Shown here: piece after piece, positions 25,577-34,613 of the stretch | How the letters are laid out: the number at the start of each line of letters is the position of its first letter | Position numbering within the stretch: position 1 is the stretch's first letter | Source: Microbacterium schleiferi | Lineage (GTDB): Bacteria; Actinomycetota; Actinomycetes; Actinomycetales; Microbacteriaceae | Assembly: GCF_015565955.1 (NCBI RefSeq) | Contig: NZ_CP064760.1 | Span: 3,100,001-3,164,000, forward strand | Direction: 5' to 3' | DNA: 64,000 bases | Made by a program: the position numbers and the translations under genes | The notes under the pieces: model-generated | What the model saw: the letters and a program-made list of their open reading frames with translations, nothing else | Databases searched by the model: none | What the model was told of the DNA's origin: nothing

Positions 25577-27242
25577 CCTCGATCCACCGATGAGCCGTGG
25601 GTGTGCCGGGGCGGCATGATCGGGGCGCGGTGACGCGTCGAGGGCAGGGTTGAGTTCCGGGCGTCGCATCCCGGTCGTCCACTTGGTCCTCGGTCGTGCC
25701 GCGTTGCGGCGATGGTCAGGTGGTCACCGTTGGCGGTGGCGCGTGCGTGGCTGTGAAGAGCCGGTCGAACGCGGTCTGCCATGGCCAGGCCTCGGGCAGG
25801 TGCAGCGTGATTCGGCGCGCGGAGCGCGCCAGCCGTGCGGGGACGTGGATCAGGGTGCGGCGGATCGTCGCGGTCGTTGCTCTCGCGAGCCGTCCCGCTC
25901 GGTCGGCGACGAGACCGGCAGCGCGGGTGAGGTTGAATGCGATCACGGCGATGACGAGCCAGGCGCTGTTCGCGGTGAACACCCCGGAGGGCAGGTGCGC
26001 GAGCGGCCCCGCTTTGAGGTCGGCGTGGACCTGCTCGATGATCGCGTGACCGCGGTGGGTCTTGTCCGCGGCCACCGTGTCCATCACCTCCTTCGCTGTG
26101 GTGGTGAAGAACGCGTGATGCCGGTAGACGTCGAACAGGGTCGGCTGCTCCACCTGTCTCGGGTTCAGATCGGGGATGCGCCGCACCACCAACCGTCCGG
26201 CGACCTGTTCCGCCTTCTTCCTCGAGCGGAACGCGGTGAACGGGACCTCGGCGACCTCGGCTTTGGAGATCAGCTGCCCGGTGGTCTCGTCACGGATCGC
26301 GTCGGTGTACTCGATCATCTCCCACGCATCATCCGGGATGGTCGCGATCGCGGCCTTCACCGCCGGGTCCATCCTCACGGTCACCGACACGTCGGCGCCC
26401 GCCTTGATCGCGGTGCCGACGGTCGCGTGTCCGTAGAACGCGGAGTCCGCCCGCAGCAACGGCCTGGCCCCGGTCGCGGCGCGGGTGCGGCGCAGGGTGG
26501 CGAGAGCATCGCCGACGATCCGCGCGGCCCCCTTCGGGGACCCGGTCTTCCCCTGCCGCAACCGCTGGGCCAGGATCACCGGCGCCGACGAGGTGGTCGA
26601 TGCCGTGGCGAGGAGGGCGTTCAGCCCCCGGACGCCGGAGTACCCGAAACCGGCGCCCTGCTTCTGGTATCCGTGGACCTCGATGATGGTGTCGTCCAGA
26701 TCCACCATCACCCGCTCGCCATCGCCTGCTCGGAGCAGCGGCGCGTCGACAGCGAGATTCGCGAACACCCGGGAGGCGACGGCGTCGAGCTGGCGGACGT
26801 GTCCGAACCGGAACTCCCGCAGGAACGACCCGAGCGTCGACGGCGCATACGTCCGGTCGAACAACCGGCCCATTCCGCCATGGCGGAGCAGGTTCATGTC
26901 GTCGATCGAGTCCGCCCCGGCGAGCATGCCCGCGACCAGTGCCATCACCTTCGCACCCGCGTTGGCGCCCTTATCCGTCGGGACGCTCAACCGCTCACGC
27001 GCGAGCTCGTCCAACCCCGCGGAACGCGCCAGGCGGAGCATCGGCACCAGCCCCGCGGCCGACACGAGATTCGGATCATCGAACACCGCAGACACTGCGG
27101 CGGGGGCGTGCTTGAATTGCATCTACGAGATGCCTCTCCGACCAGACGAACAGAACCCTAAGCAAGCTCTATTCTTCCTGATCAGAGGGGCATTTCTACG
27201 TCACGACGCTCGCTCAACGCCCCGTCCATCGGTGGATCGAGG
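25577..27242. mobile_element. IS1380-family insertion sequence, 1,666 bp, intact
   Basis: Perfect 16-bp terminal inverted repeats CCTCGATCCACCGATG (25577-25592 and complement at 27227-27242) are flanked by a 5-bp target duplication CTTAG (25572-25576 and 27243-27247). One full transposase gene lies inside. Identical ends, the clear duplication and an intact transposase suggest a recent and possibly active insertion. Confidence 0.95.
25716..27122 (-). CDS. IS1380 family transposase
   Basis: The 468-residue DDE transposase has the DDE_Tnp_1-like catalytic core: aspartates in VDLDDTIIEVHGYQK (about 140-154), D226 in LLRADSAFYG, and E363 in AIIEQVHADLK. The C-terminal part is Arg-rich and DNA-binding. 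Full length for the family. It is transcribed opposite to the lipoprotein gene it interrupts. Confidence 0.93.
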   Translation of the reverse strand: MQFKHAPAAVSAVFDDPNLVSAAGLVPMLRLARSAGLDELARERLSVPTDKGANAGAKVMALVAGMLAGADSIDDMNLLRHGGMGRLFDRTYAPSTLGSFLREFRFGHVRQLDAVASRVFANLAVDAPLLRAGDGERVMVDLDDTIIEVHGYQKQGAGFGYSGVRGLNALLATASTTSSAPVILAQRLRQGKTGSPKGAARIVGDALATLRRTRAATGARPLLRADSAFYGHATVGTAIKAGADVSVTVRMDPAVKAAIATIPDDAWEMIEYTDAIRDETTGQLISKAEVAEVPFTAFRSRKKAEQVAGRLVVRRIPDLNPRQVEQPTLFDVYRHHAFFTTTAKEVMDTVAADKTHRGHAIIEQVHADLKAGPLAHLPSGVFTANSAWLVIAVIAFNLTRAAGLVADRAGRLARATTATIRRTLIHVPARLARSARRITLHLPEAWPWQTAFDRLFTATHAPPPTVTT

Positions 27243-27445
27243 CTTAGCCGGCCAGGTGAGCGCGGTGAGGAGTTCATACTCGTGGTGATTTCAGATGGCA
27301 CGGTCTCACGTCTTCAACTCGGCAACGACTTCAGCGATCTCTAGACTCGCGCATCGGAGTGGGCGGCTTCTGTCGGACGTCGTCGCCGCGGGCATCCGAC
27401 AGCAGCCGTACCGTCCGACAGACGCGACCTCCCTCTGAAAGCATC

Positions 27446-27477
27446 GAAGGCCCACGCAGTACTCTGCGCGGGCCTTC
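27446..27477. terminator. Terminator hairpin after the small charged protein gene
   Basis: GAAGGCCCACGCAG pairs with CTGCGCGGGCCTTC around a TACT loop. The two mismatched bases in the middle of each arm form a small bulge. It lies 15 bp after the minus-strand stop at 27492 and about 100 bp after the broken lipoprotein gene, so it may work in both directions. Confidence 0.7.
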
Positions 27478-27491
27478 GGGTTCAGGGGACG

Positions 27492-27686
27492 TCAGTCGCG
27501 GGCTGCTTCCTTGACGTCGTTGCGTGCCTTGATGGCGTCGCGTTCGGCTTCTGCCTTCTTGACGTCGGCGTCCGCCGACATCTCCTCAGCCTTGTCCTTG
27601 GTGCGCTCGACGCCCTCTTGAACCGCTTCGGCAGTGTTCTCCGCAGCCTCAGCGACGTTCTTTTTCGCATCGTCCATGAATCCCAT
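27492..27686 (-). CDS. Small charged helical protein, unknown
   Basis: The 64-residue protein starts MGFMDDAKKNVAEAAENTAE. It is almost entirely one Ala/Glu/Lys/Asp-rich amphipathic helix, resembling LEA-like or CsbD-like stress proteins by composition only. A ribosome site GGAGA precedes the ATG and a terminator hairpin follows, so it is a stand-alone gene. No function can be assigned. Confidence 0.65.
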   Translation of the reverse strand: MGFMDDAKKNVAEAAENTAEAVQEGVERTKDKAEEMSADADVKKAEAERDAIKARNDVKEAARD

Positions 27687-27862
27687 GGGGTCTCCTTCCG
27701 TCTGCAGAGCGCGACATCGTGTCGCGACCGTTCCGAGGGTAGGCGAGCTTGAGCATCCACTCGAGGGGCTTGCACGATCGGCTCCGACCAGTCATAGTTC
27801 GCACCGCATCCGTCAGCGCACCGCACGGACGCGCGGTCCGGCGAACACCCTTGACGAGGCAT

Positions 27863-27876
27863 TAAACAGCTGTTTA
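27863..27876. promoter_or_regulatory. TetR operator palindrome
   Basis: TAAACAGCTGTTTA is a perfect 14-bp palindrome ending 10 bp before the TetR gene start. It overlaps the -10-like TTTAGT (27873-27878), which sits 16 bp from a TTGACG -35 (27851-27856). Autorepression by the downstream TetR protein is likely. Confidence 0.75.
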
Positions 27877-27886
27877 GTCTGCTGTC

Positions 27887-28579
27887 ATGCGCGCAGCACC
27901 GGACCCCTCCACCCGTGAGCGGATCCGCGATGCCGCCATCGCGAGCTTCGCCGAGCGCGGGTTCGACGGGGTGGGTCTGCGCGACATCGCGCAGCGCGCG
28001 GGAGTGAGTGCGGCACTGATCGTCCACCACTTCGGATCCAAAGAGGGACTCCGCGAAGCCTGCGATGCCCACGTCGTGGAGTCACTCGTGACCGACAAGA
28101 GTCGCCTCGCGGGTGGCGGCGCTTCCGCGATGATGCGCGAGGCCATGACCGACCGCGAGCGCTATCTGCCGCTGCTGGACTACATGGCACGGATGCTGAC
28201 CTCAGACACGTCGGCGGCCGACGAGCTCTTCGACGCGCTGGCGGGTGCCACGCGCGACCTGCTCGAACAGCAGGCGGAAGCCGGGATGCTGCGTCCACAG
28301 TCCGACATGGACGTAACGGTCACCGCCGTGACCATCTACGGGCTGGCTACCGTGCTGCTGCGTCGCCAGCTCGCGCGGAGCCTCGGCGAGGACGGACTGA
28401 CCGAGACGCTGCTTCGTCGTCTCACGGTGCCGCTCCTCGAGTTCTACACGCACGGCCTCTACACCGATGACCGGCTTCTCACCGCCGCGCAGGACGCGCT
28501 GTCGCGGCCGATCGGCCCGCCCTCGGGCAAGGGTGAGAACGATCCGCACCAGGATCCCGACCCGCCGCGCGCGGTCTGA
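27887..28579 (+). CDS. TetR family transcriptional regulator
   Basis: The 230-residue regulator has an N-terminal HTH (about 10-55, GVGLRDIAQRAGVSAALIVH then FGSKEGLREAC) and a ligand-binding helical domain. It is first in a three-gene cluster with an ABC ATPase and permease. This is the common actinobacterial arrangement in which the repressor senses the compound exported by the pump. A 14-bp palindrome overlaps its promoter. Confidence 0.9.
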   Translation: MRAAPDPSTRERIRDAAIASFAERGFDGVGLRDIAQRAGVSAALIVHHFGSKEGLREACDAHVVESLVTDKSRLAGGGASAMMREAMTDRERYLPLLDYMARMLTSDTSAADELFDALAGATRDLLEQQAEAGMLRPQSDMDVTVTAVTIYGLATVLLRRQLARSLGEDGLTETLLRRLTVPLLEFYTHGLYTDDRLLTAAQDALSRPIGPPSGKGENDPHQDPDPPRAV

Positions 28580-28624
28580 TCCTCGGCATCCAGACTCAGA
28601 CTTCCCCGACGAAAGGAGCAGGGG

Positions 28625-29563
28625 ATGACCCCTGCCATCGAACTGAACGACCTGCGCAAGCAGTACGGGCGGCAAACCGCCCTCCACGGCCTCACCCTCT
28701 CGGTAGCACCGGGCACGGTGTTCGGCCTCATCGGCCCCAACGGGGCCGGAAAGACCACGACGCTCCGGATGCTGGTCGACATCATCCGCCCGACCAGCGG
28801 CACCGCCCGCGTGTTGGGAACCGACCCGCGAACCGGCGGCGCAGCCCTCCGCCGCCGCATCGGCTACGTTCCCGGCGAGTTGCGGATGGAGGGGCGGACA
28901 ACCGGGCGACGGCTCCTCGACTTCTACGCGAGCGTGTCGGGGCCCGTGCGGCCCAGTCAGGTCAACGAGTTGGCCGAGCGCCTCTCGTGCGACCTCACCC
29001 GCCCCGTCCGCACCCTCTCGAAAGGCAACAAGCAGAAGCTCGGACTTATCCAGGCGTTCATGCACGAGCCGCCGCTGCTGATCCTCGATGAGCCGACGAG
29101 CGGGCTCGATCCGCTCGTGCAGCGCGAGTTCCTGAACCTCGTGCATGAGGCGCGCCAGAACGGACAGACCGTGCTGCTGAGCTCGCATGTGCTCAGCGAG
29201 ATCCAACAGGCTGCCGATGAGGTCGCGGTGCTCAGCGAGGGTCGGGTGGTTGCCGCGGGCGCTGTCGACGAGCTCCGGCTGGGTGCCGTGCGGCGCGTGC
29301 GTGCTGTCATGACGGATGCCGACCCGGACGCGGTCCGCAGCGCACTCGCGCCGCTGTCACCGACCGCAGCCCCCGAGATCCGCGCGCAGGATGATCGGGT
29401 GATCGTGCACTCCACGATCGAGGGAGACGTCGATCCGCTCGTGAAGGCTCTGGCGCGCTTCCATGTGGCCGAGCTGCTGATCGAGGAGCCGGACCTGGAG
29501 GAATCGGTGCTGCGCCTGTACGGCCCGTCCCGACCTGCCGCCTCCCCGACAGGAGGCGAATGA
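28625..29563 (+). CDS. ABC transporter ATP-binding protein (drug/lipid export type)
   Basis: The 312-residue ATPase has Walker A GPNGAGKTT (37-45), a signature of the atypical form LSKGNKQKLG (131-140), Walker B LLILDEPTSGLDP (151-163) and the switch His in SSHVLSE. The C-terminal 90 residues are a DUF4162-like extension. LSKGN-type ATPases belong to the DrrA/TnrB2-like antibiotic efflux group. Its TGA overlaps the permease start at 29560-29563. Confidence 0.92.
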   Translation: MTPAIELNDLRKQYGRQTALHGLTLSVAPGTVFGLIGPNGAGKTTTLRMLVDIIRPTSGTARVLGTDPRTGGAALRRRIGYVPGELRMEGRTTGRRLLDFYASVSGPVRPSQVNELAERLSCDLTRPVRTLSKGNKQKLGLIQAFMHEPPLLILDEPTSGLDPLVQREFLNLVHEARQNGQTVLLSSHVLSEIQQAADEVAVLSEGRVVAAGAVDELRLGAVRRVRAVMTDADPDAVRSALAPLSPTAAPEIRAQDDRVIVHSTIEGDVDPLVKALARFHVAELLIEEPDLEESVLRLYGPSRPAASPTGGE

Positions 29564-30360
29564 TGAGCCGCCTCCTTCCCGTCGCGGTGCGAAGCCTCCG
29601 GGATTCGTGGCGCGGGCTCCTGGCGTGGGCGCTCGGCCTCACGGCAGCCCTCGCGTTGTACCTTCCCCTGTTTCCGTCGTTCGGGAGCAACGGCTCGCTC
29701 GAAGAGATCATCGCAACGCTGCCCCCGGAACTCGTGGACGCACTCGGCTACAACCAGATCGGCACCGGTTCGGGCTACGCGCAAGCGACGTTCTTCGGCC
29801 TCATCGGCTTCGCCCTGATCGTCATCGCGACGACAGCGTGGGGCGCGAGTGCGAGCGGAGGAGCCGAAGAGAACGGTCGCCTCGAGCTTGACCTGGCACA
29901 CGGCATCGGCCGCGTCGCATACGTCCTCGAAAGCGCACTCGCGATCCTCGTGAAGCTCGTCGCGCTCGGCATTGTCATCGGCGTGGTGGTCGGCATCCTC
30001 AACGGCCCCTCGGAGCTGGGGCTGGAGGCCTCCGGGATCATCGCTGCGACGGTCGCGCTCACGGGGCTCGGGGCGCTGTCCGCGGCCGCCGCGCTGGTGG
30101 CCGGCGCCGTCACCGGGCGCCGGGTCGCCGGGGTGGCGGCAGGAGCCGGACTCGCCGTCTACGGATACGCGCTGCAGGCGGTCGCGAACCAATCCGAGGA
30201 CCTCGCGTGGGTTGAGCGGCTTTCGCCCTACGCGTGGGCCTACAGCCAGACGCCGCTCGAGTCGGGCTTCAGCTGGGGCATCGCGGCGGTGTGGGGAACC
30301 GCAATCGTCTTCGCCGGCGCCGCAGCTTTCGCGCTGCGCGCCCGCGACATCACTGGCTGA
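29560..30360 (+). CDS. ABC-2 type permease
   Basis: The 266-residue membrane protein has six hydrophobic segments. The first (about 20-40, LLAWALGLTAALALYLPLFP) is followed by a large outer loop and SSS-like helices. It pairs with the preceding ATPase by ATGATG overlap. It is about half the size of the duplicated TnrB3-type permeases, so it probably acts as a homodimer. Substrate unknown; the TetR gene upstream suggests induction by a toxic compound. Confidence 0.85.
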   Translation: MMSRLLPVAVRSLRDSWRGLLAWALGLTAALALYLPLFPSFGSNGSLEEIIATLPPELVDALGYNQIGTGSGYAQATFFGLIGFALIVIATTAWGASASGGAEENGRLELDLAHGIGRVAYVLESALAILVKLVALGIVIGVVVGILNGPSELGLEASGIIAATVALTGLGALSAAAALVAGAVTGRRVAGVAAGAGLAVYGYALQAVANQSEDLAWVERLSPYAWAYSQTPLESGFSWGIAAVWGTAIVFAGAAAFALRARDITG

Positions 30361-30363
30361 TCG

Positions 30364-31200
30364 TCAGCGGTAGTCGCCGAGCGGACACAGGGGCGGCTGA
30401 GCGCCGGCGTGGGTGACTGCGTCGGCGCCCACCGCGCACGCGGCAGCCAGCGCGACCTCATCGGGCCACCCGGCGTGCACGGCCAGCGTGATCGCCGCGC
30501 TGAACGCGTCGCCGGCACCGACGGCGCTCACGGCCTCGACACCTGGCGACGGCGCGGTGAGAACACGCTGGCCGTCTCGCCACAGCGACGCCCCGCGCGC
30601 CCCGTGGGTGACCACGACCAGGCGCGCCGCCCCCACCGCCGGCAGCGCCGCGAATTCGGCGTCGTTGACGATCACCAGATCCGCACGCCGCAGCACGGAT
30701 GCCGGAACCTCGCGAGCGGGAGCCGCGTTGAGCGCGAAGAACCCCGGGACGGATGCCGCGAGGGCCTCGACCGCGTCAGAGGGAATCTCCAGTTGCGCGA
30801 GCACCGCCTCGTCCGGTGCGAACGGCCCGACGCCCTCGACGGCGTCGTTGGCGCCGGCACAGACGACGATCGTGTTCTCACCCGTGGCATCCACCGTGAT
30901 CAGCGCCGTTCCCGTCGGCTCCGCGACCACGCGGATCCCCGACGTGTCCACCCCCGCGCGTCGAAGGTTCTCGACCATGACCCGGCCGTCCGCGTCGTCT
31001 CCGACGGCGCCGAGCATCCGAACCGCCGCACCCAACCGCGCGGCTGCGGCGGCCTGATTCGCCCCCTTGCCGCCGGCGTCGCGGACGGGACCCGCGCCCC
31101 GCACGGTCTCGCCCGGAATCGGGAGCTCCCCCACCGCGACCGAGACGTCGACGTTGATGCTTCCGACCACGCAGAGCGGGCCCAGACCTCGGGATGTCAT
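30364..31200 (-). CDS. rbsK: Ribokinase, PfkB family sugar kinase
   Basis: The 278-residue kinase has PfkB signature 1 around DAGGKGANQAAAAARLG (about 41-57) and signature 2 AVGAGDAFSAAITLAV (about 235-250), with the catalytic Asp in GAGDAF. It also has the N-terminal SINVDVSVAV ribokinase motif. It is likely to phosphorylate ribose or a related sugar. A nucleoside hydrolase gene is divergent 123 bp away: its ribose product would be the natural substrate, so the pair makes sense as nucleoside salvage. Confidence 0.85.
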   Translation of the reverse strand: MTSRGLGPLCVVGSINVDVSVAVGELPIPGETVRGAGPVRDAGGKGANQAAAAARLGAAVRMLGAVGDDADGRVMVENLRRAGVDTSGIRVVAEPTGTALITVDATGENTIVVCAGANDAVEGVGPFAPDEAVLAQLEIPSDAVEALAASVPGFFALNAAPAREVPASVLRRADLVIVNDAEFAALPAVGAARLVVVTHGARGASLWRDGQRVLTAPSPGVEAVSAVGAGDAFSAAITLAVHAGWPDEVALAAACAVGADAVTHAGAQPPLCPLGDYR

Positions 31201-31323
31201 GCCGATATTCCATCACGCACCGTCACCGCGGCTACGACCGAGAGCGCCGCGCGCGATATAACCGAAGGGGTGCGCGACGCGCCCCGGACACCGCCGTCCG
31301 CTCACCTCACCCCCGGGAGCGAC

Positions 31324-32292
31324 ATGACTGCGCCTCTTCCGCTTTACCTCGACTGCGACACCGGCATCGACGACACCGTCGCCCTCGCGTACCTGCTGCG
31401 CTCGCCCGCCGCAGAGCTCGTCGGCATCGGCACGGTCAGCGGCAACACGGATGCCGCACAGGCGGCTCGCAACACCCTCGACCTGCTGGCGCTGGCAGGC
31501 TCCCCCCACATCCCCGTCGCGGTGGGCGCCCACGACCACCTCACCCACCCGTACGGCGGCGGAGCACCTCACGTGCACGGCGACAACGGCATCGGCGGAG
31601 TCATCCTGCCGGGTTCGAGCGCCTCACCGGACACGCGGGACGCGGCAGACCTTCTCCTCGATCTCTCCCACACCCACGCGGGCTCGCTGCACATCCTCAC
31701 CATCGGCCCCGTGACCAACATCGCGATCGCCCTTCAGCGTGACCCGACGCTGCCCTCGAGGATCTCGGGTGTCACGGCGATGGGTGGCGCGGCCCTTGTT
31801 CCCGGGAACAGCACTCCCGCGGCGGAGGCGAACATCTTCAATGACCCGGCGGCGGCTGATGCCCTCGCGCGCGCCGACTGGGACGTCACCTTCGTGCCGC
31901 TGGATGTGACGATGAACCACATCCTCACCGACGACGACCGGGAGCTTCTGCTGTCTTCCGCCGATCCGTTCGCCCGCGCGGTCGGCGAGATCCTCGACCA
32001 CTACCTGGACTTCTATGTTCCGCAGTTCGGCGAGCGGCTGAGCCCTCTGCATGACCCGCTGGCGGCGATGGCCGCGCTCGGGGCGCCGGGCATCGGTCGA
32101 AGCCTCCGGGTACCGGTTGTCATCGACACGACCGACGGGCCTTCTCGCGGATCAACGGTCGTCGACATGCGCGGGCAGCGCCTCGGACCCCGCGATCACG
32201 AGGGCGTGCGAACCCGCGTGCTCTTCGAGGGAGCCGACACGCTCACCGAGCACCTCGTGTCCACGATTCTGGGCGCATCGACCACGCCGTAG
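31324..32292 (+). CDS. Nucleoside hydrolase (inosine/uridine-preferring family)
   Basis: The 322-residue enzyme starts at ATG 31324. The calcium-binding motif DCDTGIDDTVAL (about 8-19) is the hallmark DxDxxxDD of the family. NIFNDPAAAD (about 177-186) and HDPLAAMAAL (about 240-249, His-Asp at the active site) are also present. It splits nucleosides into base and ribose; ribose could be handled by the divergent ribokinase. Confidence 0.9.
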   Translation: MTAPLPLYLDCDTGIDDTVALAYLLRSPAAELVGIGTVSGNTDAAQAARNTLDLLALAGSPHIPVAVGAHDHLTHPYGGGAPHVHGDNGIGGVILPGSSASPDTRDAADLLLDLSHTHAGSLHILTIGPVTNIAIALQRDPTLPSRISGVTAMGGAALVPGNSTPAAEANIFNDPAAADALARADWDVTFVPLDVTMNHILTDDDRELLLSSADPFARAVGEILDHYLDFYVPQFGERLSPLHDPLAAMAALGAPGIGRSLRVPVVIDTTDGPSRGSTVVDMRGQRLGPRDHEGVRTRVLFEGADTLTEHLVSTILGASTTP

Positions 32293-32313
32293 TCCACGGC
32301 GCGGGGCGCCGGC

Positions 32314-33228
32314 TCACGGCAGAGGCTCAGCGGGCTCCGGACCGGTGCTGACGGCGCCTGTCGCCGGGCGGGCGGATGCGGTGCGCACCGCACCCATGCT
32401 CGCCGCGATGACCAGCGCGATGCCGGCGACCTCGAGCCAGGTCATGGCCTGTCCGAGCAGCAACCAGCCGGCAAGCGTCGCGGTCGCGGGAGCGAGACTC
32501 ATCAAAATCGCGAACGCGGATGCCGCCAGTCGCCGCAGCGCGAGCAGCTCCAGCGCGTACGGAATCGTCGATGAGAGCACGGCGACGGCGGCGCCGAGAG
32601 CAAGCAGGTCGATGCGCACGAGGGCTCCGCCCGCAGCGACCAGACCCGCTGGCAAGGCAGCGAGCGCTCCCACCACCATCGCAAGCGCCAACCCGTCCAG
32701 GCGTGGAAACTCCCGGCCCACGCGCGCGGAGGCCAGGATGTACAGCGCCCAGCTGGATGCCGCGCCCAGGGCGAACAGCACCCCGATCGGATCCAACCGA
32801 TCCCATCCGCCGCCGGCCAGCGCAACGACCCCGACAAGCGCGAGGCCGGCCCACAGCCACGCGCTGGCACGACGAGCGGCGATCACCGAGAGCACGAGTG
32901 GCCCGAGCACTTCGATCGTCACGGTGACGCCGAGCGGAAGCCGTTCGAGCGCGAGGTAGAACAGACCGTTCATGAGGGCAAGAACGAGCCCGAACCCGAT
33001 GACCGATCGCCAGGCCGTCGGGGTGTGACTGCGCACGCGGGGCCGCGCGATGACCATGAGGATGACAGCCGAGAACCCCAGGCGCAGGAACACGATGCCG
33101 AGGGGCCCGAGGGCGGGGAAGAGCAGAACGGCGAGGGATGCGCCCAGCTCTTGGCACACCAGCCCCGTCACGACCATCCCCACCGCGATGGGCGGCGACG
33201 ACACGAGGGCGGCGCGCGGCGCGCTCAC
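32314..33228 (-). CDS. EamA/RhtA-like metabolite exporter
   Basis: The 304-residue protein has ten predicted membrane helices in two EamA repeats. GTG 33228 (VSAPRAALVSS) is preferred: the longer frame upstream is Arg/Pro-rich and overlaps the serine-hydrolase-like gene. Motifs such as LALERLPLGVTVTIEVLGPL resemble RhtA, the threonine/homoserine exporter. It follows the lipoprotein gene by 13 bp on the same strand, so the two may be co-transcribed. Confidence 0.85.
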   Translation of the reverse strand: MSAPRAALVSSPPIAVGMVVTGLVCQELGASLAVLLFPALGPLGIVFLRLGFSAVILMVIARPRVRSHTPTAWRSVIGFGLVLALMNGLFYLALERLPLGVTVTIEVLGPLVLSVIAARRASAWLWAGLALVGVVALAGGGWDRLDPIGVLFALGAASSWALYILASARVGREFPRLDGLALAMVVGALAALPAGLVAAGGALVRIDLLALGAAVAVLSSTIPYALELLALRRLAASAFAILMSLAPATATLAGWLLLGQAMTWLEVAGIALVIAASMGAVRTASARPATGAVSTGPEPAEPLP

Positions 33229-33241
33229 CCCGCGCCCGAGA

Positions 33242-34534
33242 TCACGGCTCGGGCAGCGGGCAGACCGCCGCGCCGCGAATGGTCTCGCCCTGCTGCTCAG
33301 CCGTCCAGGGCAGGCCTGCCGCCGGCGCCGTCTCACCGGCCGCCGCCGGGGCCTTCGAGGCGATCGCCGCAAGCTCCCAGGCGAGGTTCGCCGCAAGCCC
33401 GGCGGGAGCCGCGGAGTTGTTGAGGACGACGGCGACAGTGAGTCCCGTGTCGGGGTCGGCGTACGCTGCCGTGATGTATCCGGGCATCGCGCCGTGCTGG
33501 CCGATCAGTCCCCCGGCGGTGAATGCCCCGCCGTCGTAGGTGTACCAGGTCGGCGCGCCCGCGTAGGCCGCCCGAGGACTGTCGAAGCGGGTCTGGTCCT
33601 CTCCCAAGAGGGCACCGGTGGCAAGCGCCTGCGCATACCGCCCGAGATCGGTGATCGTCGACACCGCGCCCGAGTCGGCAAAGCCGATGCTCGCCGACAG
33701 CTCGGTGATCTCGACGGGGTCTGCACACAGCAGCTGCCCGTCTTCGCCCGGCAGGGAGTTGTTGCCCTGCAGCGAGGGGGTCCCCGTGTCACCCGAGGGC
33801 GTCGCGGGCGCAGAGCCGGGTAGCCACGTGGATTCGAGGCCGAGGGGCTCGGTGACGTACTGCTCGATCAGGTCGGGCAGTGACGTCGCAGTCGCCGATT
33901 CGAGCGCGACGCCGAGCAGGAAATACCCGGCATCCGAGTCGACAAAAGCGTCACCGGGTTCCGTGGTTCGCTCCCGACCCATGCCGTACGCTGCCAGCTC
34001 GAGCGGGGGCCATTCGCGGTTCGGAGTCTTGACCCATTCGTTCCAGAGCGACGGCGCCGATGCGCCGATGCCCGACGAACTGTCACACAACTCGCCGAGT
34101 GTCACGTCTTCCAGCCCCGAGGCGCCGCCGACGTAGTCCGAGACGAGGTCATCGAGGGCGACGACCTCTCGCTCGACGAGCTCGTAGAGCACGTCGCACG
34201 TCATCGCCCGCGTCACACGCGCCGCACGAAACTCCATGTCGGCGGTGACCGACTGGGAGCTTTTCGGAGACTGCGTTCCGACACCCTCGACCCACGAGCC
34301 GCTCCACGGCGCCCACACGCCGACGATGGCGCCCGAGGAACCGGTCGCCGCCATCGCTTCATTGAGGGCGGCATCCAGCTGCGCCTGCGTCTCGGTGGGG
34401 AAATCTCCCTCGACCTGTGCCGGCACATCGATCTCGACAGACTCCGTGGGAGCGCACCCAACGAGCATCGCCGCGAGGGCAACCGTCACGATTCCGACCG
34501 TGCTCCAGCGCCGCCTGAGGATTGTCGCACCCAT
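33242..34534 (-). CDS. Beta-lactamase-fold (class C/serine hydrolase-like) lipoprotein, catalytic residues missing
   Basis: The 430-residue lipoprotein has the lipobox LVGC with Cys27. The fold is that of beta-lactamase class C/DD-peptidase proteins, with family landmarks still aligned. The SxxK position reads R106-V-T-R109, so both the nucleophile and the general base are lost. The YxN position reads D199-S-D201. The third box is present as QHGAMPGY (HGA at 347-349). I therefore infer a pseudoenzyme exported to the outer face of the membrane, perhaps binding peptidoglycan or a peptide. ATG 34534 is chosen over upstream codons. Confidence 0.75.
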   Translation of the reverse strand: MGATILRRRWSTVGIVTVALAAMLVGCAPTESVEIDVPAQVEGDFPTETQAQLDAALNEAMAATGSSGAIVGVWAPWSGSWVEGVGTQSPKSSQSVTADMEFRAARVTRAMTCDVLYELVEREVVALDDLVSDYVGGASGLEDVTLGELCDSSSGIGASAPSLWNEWVKTPNREWPPLELAAYGMGRERTTEPGDAFVDSDAGYFLLGVALESATATSLPDLIEQYVTEPLGLESTWLPGSAPATPSGDTGTPSLQGNNSLPGEDGQLLCADPVEITELSASIGFADSGAVSTITDLGRYAQALATGALLGEDQTRFDSPRAAYAGAPTWYTYDGGAFTAGGLIGQHGAMPGYITAAYADPDTGLTVAVVLNNSAAPAGLAANLAWELAAIASKAPAAAGETAPAAGLPWTAEQQGETIRGAAVCPLPEP

Positions 34535-34613
34535 ACCCAACCCCCGTTGTCCGTGCATCCAGCATTCAAACACATCAACATCACACCAAGATCACGGCCC
34601 CTACGCTGTGAGC

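Larger units (their letters stand above)
25021..27344 (+). pseudogene. Lipoprotein gene interrupted by an IS and frameshifted
   Basis: The gene begins MRPLAGLAIAAAALLLSACQ, a lipoprotein signal with lipobox LSAC. The frame shifts at the G runs 25310-25318; one added G gives WWGGGTVVAHRYSWDG. It reads on through EVWDEDGDGSFDQLG, an EF-hand-like Asp loop, to DSLS, where the IS1380 element enters at 25577. After the IS and its 5-bp duplication the frame resumes as RPGERGEEFILVVISDG and stops at 27344. The reconstructed product has about 216 residues and unknown function. Base composition is lower in GC than the surroundings. Confidence 0.8.
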
